A stretch of DNA of 64,000 bases from Cranoglanis bouderius (lineage: Eukaryota > Chordata > Actinopteri > Siluriformes > Cranoglanididae), in NCBI GenBank assembly GCA_023630585.1, contig CM042542.1, forward strand, positions 24,595,215 to 24,659,214. Reading direction: 5' to 3'. Shown here piece after piece: positions 58,404-64,000 of this stretch. The notes beneath the pieces were generated by a model that made no database searches, was not told where the DNA came from, and saw only the letters and a list, made by a program, of their open reading frames with translations. Position 1 is the stretch's first letter; each line of letters starts with the position of its first letter. The position numbers were made by a program, and so were the translations under genes.

Positions 58404-59651
58404 ATTCAGACTTAACAGTCTTTTTGCTACGTCAGCAGTACCACACACATGCGTTGTTTACGTGCAGGAAACACAAGCGCATGTGCCGTGGCAGCTCATG
58501 GATACAGGGAGGAGAAGAACTGTCAAATAAAGTCCATTTTTGGTCTATTTTGCGCATAAAAAAGTATTCTCGTACCTTCGCAAAATTATGATTGAACCAC
58601 TGATGTCACATGGACCATTTTAACGATGTCCTTACTACGTTTCTGTGCCTTGACCATGGCAGGACCCTTGCTGTCTATGGAGGGTCAGAGAGCTCTCAGA
58701 TTTCATCAAAAATATCTTAATTTGTGTTCCGAACATGAACAAAGGATGACATGAGGATAATTAATGACAGAAATTTCATTTCTGACATTTGGCAGATGTC
58801 CTTATCCAGAGCGACTTACATTTTATTCATTTCTGAATATACATCTGAGTACTTGAGGGTTAAGGGCCTTGCTCAAGGGCCCAACAGTGGCAGATTGGTA
58901 GTGCTGGGGTTTGAACTCATGACCTTCTGATCAGTAGCCCAATGTCTTAACCACTGAGCTACCACTGCCCCGAATCATGGGGTCATTTTCATTTTTGGGT
59001 GAACTGTCCCTTTAACCATAAAATGCTGCTTGGGAAATTGGTAGTAAAAAGTAATTACGCACAGAAAGACCTTTCGTTACTTTACATGTTTAATCCTTCA
59101 GTAACTAAACATTTTAGATATAGGTCCTAATTAAAAGCTGCACACAGTGGGAGGGGTACCCATGTTTGAATTATATTGGCCCAGGGTGAACAACAACAAC
59201 AACAGATCTCAAAAACAATAAGGGATTTTGCTTGTGCTTCCGTATAATTCTGATATCTCTAGTTTCACTGCTGTTTATAGGAGTTTTGATAGATTAATTA
59301 GAGCTATTCACATTTAAGTCTCAATCCTGACTTCTCAGACAGTTCTGTCCAATACAACACTTGCAGATTCTAAAATGGTCTGTAAAAATACGTGGCATGG
59401 AGAGAAGGCGGCCACTAAAATAAGCACTTCCTCCATTTTGGATCTGCCATGCTGCTGTTACAAAGCTCCACCAACACAGATCACTGAAAATTAGATGCTT
59501 TCAATATTGTCATGTAAAACTTCACCAAATTTGACCTCCACATGAAATTCAAGGGAACTCTGTTGTCAATCAAAATGGGTCTTTGTGTAGATTCCTTTTG
59601 AAATGATGAAACGTGCGAGATTTCATTTGAAAATCAGCTTACCCGTTGTGT
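58404..59651. other. gene-free stretch
   Basis: No exon seen. It includes the SINE-like repeat at 58788-58975. Confidence 0.5.
58788..58975 (+). repeat. SINE-like dispersed fish repeat
   Basis: Contains GGCAGATGTCCTTATCCAGA and GCGACTTACATTTTATTC, then GGCCTTGCTCAAGGGCCCAA, and a terminal TAACCACTGAGCTACCACTG. This motif order is that of a common dispersed repeat of fish genomes. I cannot classify it further. Confidence 0.7.
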
Positions 59652-59970
59652 GTTATATCTTTTATCTTTTAATTTTAGAGAATAGAGTTAAAGGTGGATC
59701 TTTAACATAGAACTGATTTATTCTGTAGTTAAGATTATTATTCAAACTTTTCCTTTCCATTTTGTTTGTGTTCATTTTATATTTAATACATTTTTATTAT
59801 TATATATTAGATCAATAAATATCTAATATAAAAAAGATATATATGTAATAATTAAGGTCATGTTTATTATATATTTAGCCGATTTTTGTGGTTACATTCA
59901 AAATTTACATTTCCATTGGAAACCTTTATTTTTGTATTATTATTATTATTATTTTTTTAAATAACAACCT
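59652..59970 (+). repeat. duplicate of Shisa-like intron-1 sequence
   Basis: The 3' part of the 260-bp repeat (59652-59765) and then a diverged copy of intron sequence 55760-55890 up to TTTTTTAAATAACAACCT, where the solo LTR begins. It continues after the LTR (60502-60665) with CTTGAACCTTGTGAGACG, AGATATAGCGATGTGTCGAT and the acceptor. The duplication lacks exon 1. Confidence 0.88.
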
Positions 59971-60501
59971 TGTTAGGTCGCGCCACGAGTGTGACTACAA
60001 TTCCCAGCATGCACAGCAGCCTACAAATATGGCCGCCACGGACTACACTCCCCATGACACTCCCTCACTCCTACGCTCACAGTCACCCGCCTTCTGATGG
60101 CACACACCTGTTGTTAATCCCAAGTTCACTATATAAGGACAATAGTTTTTAACTTCCAACGTGAAGTATTTGTTCGTTCCTGTGTTCTGACAATACCAAG
60201 CAACATTTCTATGGACTGTTTATCTCGGCTTTGAACCTCACAACGTCTTTCGGATTTTGGATTACTGCTCTTTCCCTGGATTTATTGTTTGTACGGATAC
60301 TGAACTTTGCTAACGTTTTTGACCTTGATCTGTTGCCTAGCCTTGGATAACCCTGTTTGCCCGTGTGATTGAACTCTGCCTGCCTTTTGACCATTCTTCT
60401 GCCTAGCGATTTTGGGAACTGTTGCTTTGATATTAAATCTGTTCCTAATAAAGTGATGAATTTGCTCTGCACCTGCATCCAACCCTCCGTATGTTCTAAC
60501 A
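59971..60501 (+). mobile_element. solo LTR (TGTTAGGTCGCGC family)
   Basis: 531 bp, starting TGTTAGGTCGCGCCAC and ending TTCTAACA, related to the LTRs of the element at 9821-15379 but shorter and diverged. It carries ACTACAATTCCCAGCATGC (59994-60012) and AATATGGCCGCC (60026-60037). AATAAA lies near 60447. It interrupts the duplicated intron; the uninterrupted sequence in the parent copy confirms the insertion point. No perfect target duplication. Confidence 0.85.
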
Positions 60502-60665
60502 GAGCTCTTGAACCTTGTGAGACGTTCTGAGGAACATTCCAGGAACCTTGTGTTTGTAGCTGGAGATATAGCGATGTGTCGATACAAGACTTTTAGGCAA
60601 ACGTGATTTGTGAGACGAGGGAAATGATTTACTAAACTCTTATTTTTTTGTCATTTTTTTTGCAG

Positions 60666-61030
60666 CTCCCACTTATCTGCCCTTCGTGATCGTAGTGAGC
60701 GCCTTCCTGTCCTTCGTCCTGCTCGGCGCGATGATCTCCATCTGCTGCTGTTACTGCATGAAGCCGAAGCCCAGCGACCGACCTGGTCCAACCCAGACTG
60801 GTTTGCTGGAATCGGGAGGTCCGTTGCCTGAAAGCTCCACCCCATCATGTATGTCCAACTCTGGGCTCCACCTGCCAGATCTCAGCGTGTACAGTGCGTT
60901 TCCACCAACCTTTGATTCTCCGCTCCACGAGGGGGTGCTGCAGTATAACTCATGTTATACCTATCCACTGCCTCCAGATCTCAACATGCTGATCAGAGTG
61001 TCGTTCCTGGAGAGGTGCCTACACCGCTAG
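60666..61030 (+). CDS. Shisa-like exon 2 duplicate
   Basis: Another 365-bp exon with acceptor TTTTTTTTGCAG and stop TAG at 61028-61030. It has the same phase and the same length as 56049-56413, with no frameshift. Differences are mostly single bases, for example VITVSAF becomes VIVVSAF, CCCYRMKPKP becomes CCCYCMKPKP, and SEYSVFPPNF becomes SVYSAFPPTF. No exon 1 is nearby, so it is either an unused copy or an alternative terminal exon that could be joined to exon 1 at 55209. The intact frame favours recent origin or use. Confidence 0.55.
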
Positions 61031-61367
61031 CCCTTCCCTGAAGACCCCATCTACCCCATCGTCACCGTCTGATGATGTCACAGGACTACAAACAATTAGA
61101 AAGTACAAGCATGGGAAGGTTAACTGAAAAATGCAGCGTGGTGATGAAGATGAAGATCACAGCCATCACCTTCCCATCTCTCATCACAGCACTAAAAACA
61201 ATTTAGTGTCATTTTTACTGAATTTTACTCAATGTTCCAATTTTTTATTTTTTTTTTATATATATATTTTTTTTATATTACATATTTTTATTTAGCTGAT
61301 AATAGCAGTGAAGATCACAAACATTTATGAACATGGCTTGGAAATCCTCTCAGAAATCCTGTCACAT
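61031..61367 (+). repeat. duplicated 3' UTR of the Shisa-like gene
   Basis: Matches 56414-56660 but carries about 95 extra bases (about 61080-61195) flanked by CACAGGACTACAAACAATT and CACAGCACTAAAAACAATT. The match breaks at about 61367, where a later insertion begins, and resumes at about 63310-63530. Confidence 0.8.
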
Positions 61368-61560
61368 TAGCCAGCTATTATACGTGCAATTCTATACAAG
61401 TCTTTAAATGTGTCTTGAAAACCTTGTCAGAGTTGGCACAAACAACGGACATCACGATCATTTGTGAATGAGAAATATTCATCTCTATCTCTAAATATCT
61501 CTATGTTGTTAGTCCGTGTTCACTGGCTAGCTAGCAATACGCGGTGAAGCTTGTCTACAT

Positions 61561-61561
<1 letters not shown>
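61368..61561. other. short unassigned stretch
   Basis: Left edge of the insertion within the duplicated 3' flank. No features. Confidence 0.4.
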
Positions 61562-61603
<42 letters not shown>

Positions 61604-63072
61604 CTTTATTGGTCGTTTAGCACGAAACTTGTAACGTACATTCCAAAGGTGGGTTACATTCTCACAGAGATCAAACATATATTCATAGCATATGTACAAA
61701 CACACAACAGTTATACACATACACATTAATTCGCACACAGTAGAAAGAGAGGTTACATAGCATTAATAATCCTGATACTTGCTGGTACAAATGACTGAGA
61801 ATATCTTGATGTTCTACATTTGATAGATCTAAGTCTTCTGCCTGATGGTAAAAGTTGATAATTACAGTTGAGTGGGTGTGATTCATCTGCTCTTATTACT
61901 TTACATCTTTGGGAGACACATTTGGTATAGATTTCTTGTAATGTTGATGCATTGTCTGCACCCAGTTTCTTACATTTACTTATAACCCCCTCCAACCTTT
62001 TCTTTGCATCACGATTGCTATTTCCAAACCAACATGTTATTGAAAATGATATGACTGATTGAATAACTGATGTGTAGAAAAGTTGGAGGATTTTATTGTC
62101 GATGTTAAGTTTGTAAAGTTTTCTTTGAAAAAATATTCTCGAGTGTACCTTTTTAAGGATAGCATTGATATTTTTACTGAAGTTGAGCTTATCATCAATT
62201 ATCATACCAAGATATTTATATTCATGTACACTCTCTACAGGTTCACTGTTGATAGATAGGGTGGAATGTTCCACATCAGATGTTCTGAAATCCACAATCA
62301 TTTCCTTTGTTTTCTTAACATTCAGTTCAAGATAGTTTTCTCTACACCATTCAACAAACTTATTGACCTCATCTCTATATGCAATATCATCAGAGACACA
62401 TCTTGCCACAAGAGCTGTATCATCAGCATATTTAAACAACTGACATCCTATGTTGGTACTTCTACATTCACTGGTGTACAAGGTGAACAGTGTTGGTGAT
62501 AGCACACACCCCTGGGGGGCACCTGTGTTTGTGACTAGGACATCAGATTTTGTGTTCTTATATTTAACATACTGTGGTCTAGAGGTAAGAAAATCATTTA
62601 TCCATAGGACAAGCGTGGGGTGAACATTCATATTGATCAGTTTTTGCATGGTAATATGAGGCTGTATTGTATTAAAAGCACTGGAAAAGTCAATGAACAG
62701 AATTTTACAGAAATGTTTGTTGGTTGCTGTATTAGCCCTATCTACATGTTTGAGCACAAAATCAATGAGTGACAGGCTAGCATCCTCGACACACCTCGAT
62801 GAAGTGTAGGCAAATTGCAAAGGATCAAGGTATGGGATCACCTGTGGATACAAGATGCCCTTAACAATGCGTTCAAAACATTTCATAACGATGGCAGTTA
62901 GTGCAACAGGTCTGAAGTCGTTATTACAAGCTGGTGGAACCTTTTTGGGAATAGGCACAATCTCTGAGGTTTTCCATATTCTAGGGACACATGTTTGATC
63001 GAGAGATTGCTGATAGATGTTACGCATGACTGGTGCCAGGGGGACACTGCACATTATTATTATTATTATTAT
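61562..63072 (-). mobile_element. 5'-truncated LINE (L2/CR1/Rex1-like), minus strand
   Basis: The RT-carrying body runs from 63054 down to 61753, followed by a short 3' UTR and an (AAT)n tail (61562-61601 on the plus strand). An (ATT)n run also lies at its 5' truncation point (63056-63072). The element broke the duplicated Shisa-like 3' flank, so it inserted after that duplication. Confidence 0.8.
61753..63054 (-). CDS. LINE reverse transcriptase, C-terminal part
   Basis: An uninterrupted 433-codon frame. RT motifs: FRPVALTAIVMKCFERIVKG, DPLQFAYTSSRCVEDASLSL, ILFIDFSSAFNTIQPH (motif A, near residues 118-133), GAPQGCVLSPTLFTLYTSEC, and the catalytic FKYADDTALVARC (near residues 208-220, about 62395-62435), then LELNVKKTKEMIVDFR and YLGMIIDDKLNFSKNI. 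No endonuclease remains. The lack of stops or frameshifts suggests a young copy, but it is 5' truncated and cannot mobilise itself. It is a transposon gene, not a host gene. Confidence 0.85.
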   Translation of the reverse strand: MCSVPLAPVMRNIYQQSLDQTCVPRIWKTSEIVPIPKKVPPACNNDFRPVALTAIVMKCFERIVKGILYPQVIPYLDPLQFAYTSSRCVEDASLSLIDFVLKHVDRANTATNKHFCKILFIDFSSAFNTIQPHITMQKLINMNVHPTLVLWINDFLTSRPQYVKYKNTKSDVLVTNTGAPQGCVLSPTLFTLYTSECRSTNIGCQLFKYADDTALVARCVSDDIAYRDEVNKFVEWCRENYLELNVKKTKEMIVDFRTSDVEHSTLSINSEPVESVHEYKYLGMIIDDKLNFSKNINAILKKVHSRIFFQRKLYKLNIDNKILQLFYTSVIQSVISFSITCWFGNSNRDAKKRLEGVISKCKKLGADNASTLQEIYTKCVSQRCKVIRADESHPLNCNYQLLPSGRRLRSIKCRTSRYSQSFVPASIRIINAM

Positions 63073-63309
63073 AAGCAGTTCAGATTAGCTCATGTTTGTT
63101 AGCTAGCTAGCATTAGCAGTGAAGACTGTATCTATTTATAAAAAATGATTGAAAAATCCTGTCAGGTTAGCTCATGCTAATCTGCTTTCTTTATCATCGT
63201 GTGTTTAGTGTAACGTTGCTTCTTAGAGGAGTGAGCTCTGCTTCAAACATTTTTGTGAAATGTTTTTGTTTTTTTAACTCGATGATTAGAGTTTGTTATT
63301 TAAACCAAA
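63073..63309. other. short unassigned stretch
   Basis: AT-rich. It includes GCAGTGAAGACTG and AAAATCCTGTCAGGTTAGC, which resemble 61310-61370, so it may be part of the duplicated flank. Confidence 0.4.
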
Positions 63310-63532
63310 AAAAGAAAGAGAGAAACAATTGTTTTTTTTTTTTTTTTTTTTTTTTTTAATACCTGGATGAGTGTGTGATGATTTATGCATACAGTTTGCA
63401 CAGCGCTAAAGTACAGTTAGCGACATTCTCTAGCATGTTGAGGTTTTTTTGTGTGTGTGGTGTGTGTTTTTTTTTTTTTTTGTTTTTTTTTTTAATTTAT
63501 TACTTTTCTCTAAACTCTCCCTTTAAGCCTCA
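63310..63532 (+). repeat. duplicated 3' flank of Shisa-like gene, continued
   Basis: AGAGAGAAACAA near 63315, then after a T-run TACCTGGATGAGTGTGTGAT, GCGCTAAAGTACAGTTAGC and CTTTTCTCTAAACTCTCCCT, in the same order as 56646-56870. Confidence 0.82.
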
Positions 63533-63705
63533 CACTGTAAAAAAAAAATCCCATAAATTTTACTGTAAAAAAACCGGCAGCTGTGGTTGCTGGAAATCTA
63601 CCGTTAAAAAATACGGTGGAAATGTTCTTCTGTTTACGGTATATTTAAAAGTGAACCGTAAAATTTTATGGTAAAAAAACGGTAGCTGTGGTTGCCAGAA
63701 AAAAA
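63533..63705. repeat. dispersed fish repeat (ACGGTAAAA type)
   Basis: Starts CACTGTAAAAAAAAAATCCC and contains repeated TACGGT / ACCGTAAAATT motifs in both orientations. This is a common dispersed repeat of fish genomes that I cannot classify. It may extend to the window end; 63706-64000 shows no gene. Confidence 0.6.
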
Positions 63706-64000
63706 AGTACATGAGTAAAAGAAATTGTGAATTGAACAAGAACACCCAGAAGTGGTATGAAAAGCAAATACACTTTTTATTTTAATGCCACAAACATGTT
63801 AAATACATACTTTGGACAACCATATTCTTCTCCTTAAAACAGCAGTAAAACTACATGTTGGCTTCAATTTGCAGAACAAACATTTTGAATGATCACAATC
63901 TTACCAGAAAGCAACACATTCTATAACCTGAACAAAACCACACACCATTCTATTAACAGAATGGATTAATCATGAACCAAATACTTGGAAAGCATAAACA

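Overview
This is a teleost fish chromosome window. Vertebrate split genes with GT/AG introns, fish-type NLR leucine-rich-repeat exons, dense CA/CT/AT microsatellites and several fish-typical transposon families (Tc1-like, Tx1-clade and L2/CR1/RTE-type LINEs, a chromodomain Ty3/Gypsy element) all point that way. I cannot name the species from sequence alone. Most of the window is repeat. Three host genes can be supported: a complete intronless DHODH, the last exons of an NLR-type LRR gene, and a small two-exon Shisa-like membrane protein gene with a partial downstream duplicate.

Layout. 1-6400: a satellite array of a 29-bp unit with higher-order duplications, ending in a 100-N assembly gap. 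6500-20000: Tc1-like transposons (one split by a solo LTR), a near-complete 5.6-kb chromovirus-type Ty3/Gypsy element with 5-bp target duplication (9821-15379), a LINE fragment, and two more Tc1-like elements, one with about 200-bp inverted repeats. 20000-22430: gene-free. 22430-33660: two near full-length Tx1-clade LINEs head to tail, each bounded by (TC)n. 33660-40700: the 3' end of an NLR-type gene whose 174-bp LRR exon occurs twice, about 5 kb apart, with LINE and Tc1 remnants between. 42930-48650: two more Tx1-type LINE relics, one split by a solo LTR.

49697-50920: intact single-exon dihydroorotate dehydrogenase (quinone) with all recognisable FMN and active-site residues, probably an expressed retrogene or an intron-loss allele. 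51200-54370: a MITE-like repeat pair and a minus-strand LINE tail. 54390-56700: the Shisa-like gene; its exon 1 lies between two almost identical 260-bp direct repeats. 57690-59650: an RTE-like LINE tail, a perfect-stem hairpin and a SINE-like repeat. 59650-63540: a duplicate of the Shisa-like exon 2 and its flanks, carrying a solo LTR in the intron and a LINE with a 433-codon open reading frame in the 3' flank.

The host genes are unrelated and form no pathway. The most interesting signals are the intronless DHODH, the paired (TC)n-bounded LINEs, the composite ZNF143/YY1-like motifs shared by four LTR copies (with a related half-site in a LINE 5' UTR), and the possible alternative terminal exon of the Shisa-like gene. 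No tRNA, rRNA, CRISPR array or prokaryotic feature was seen.
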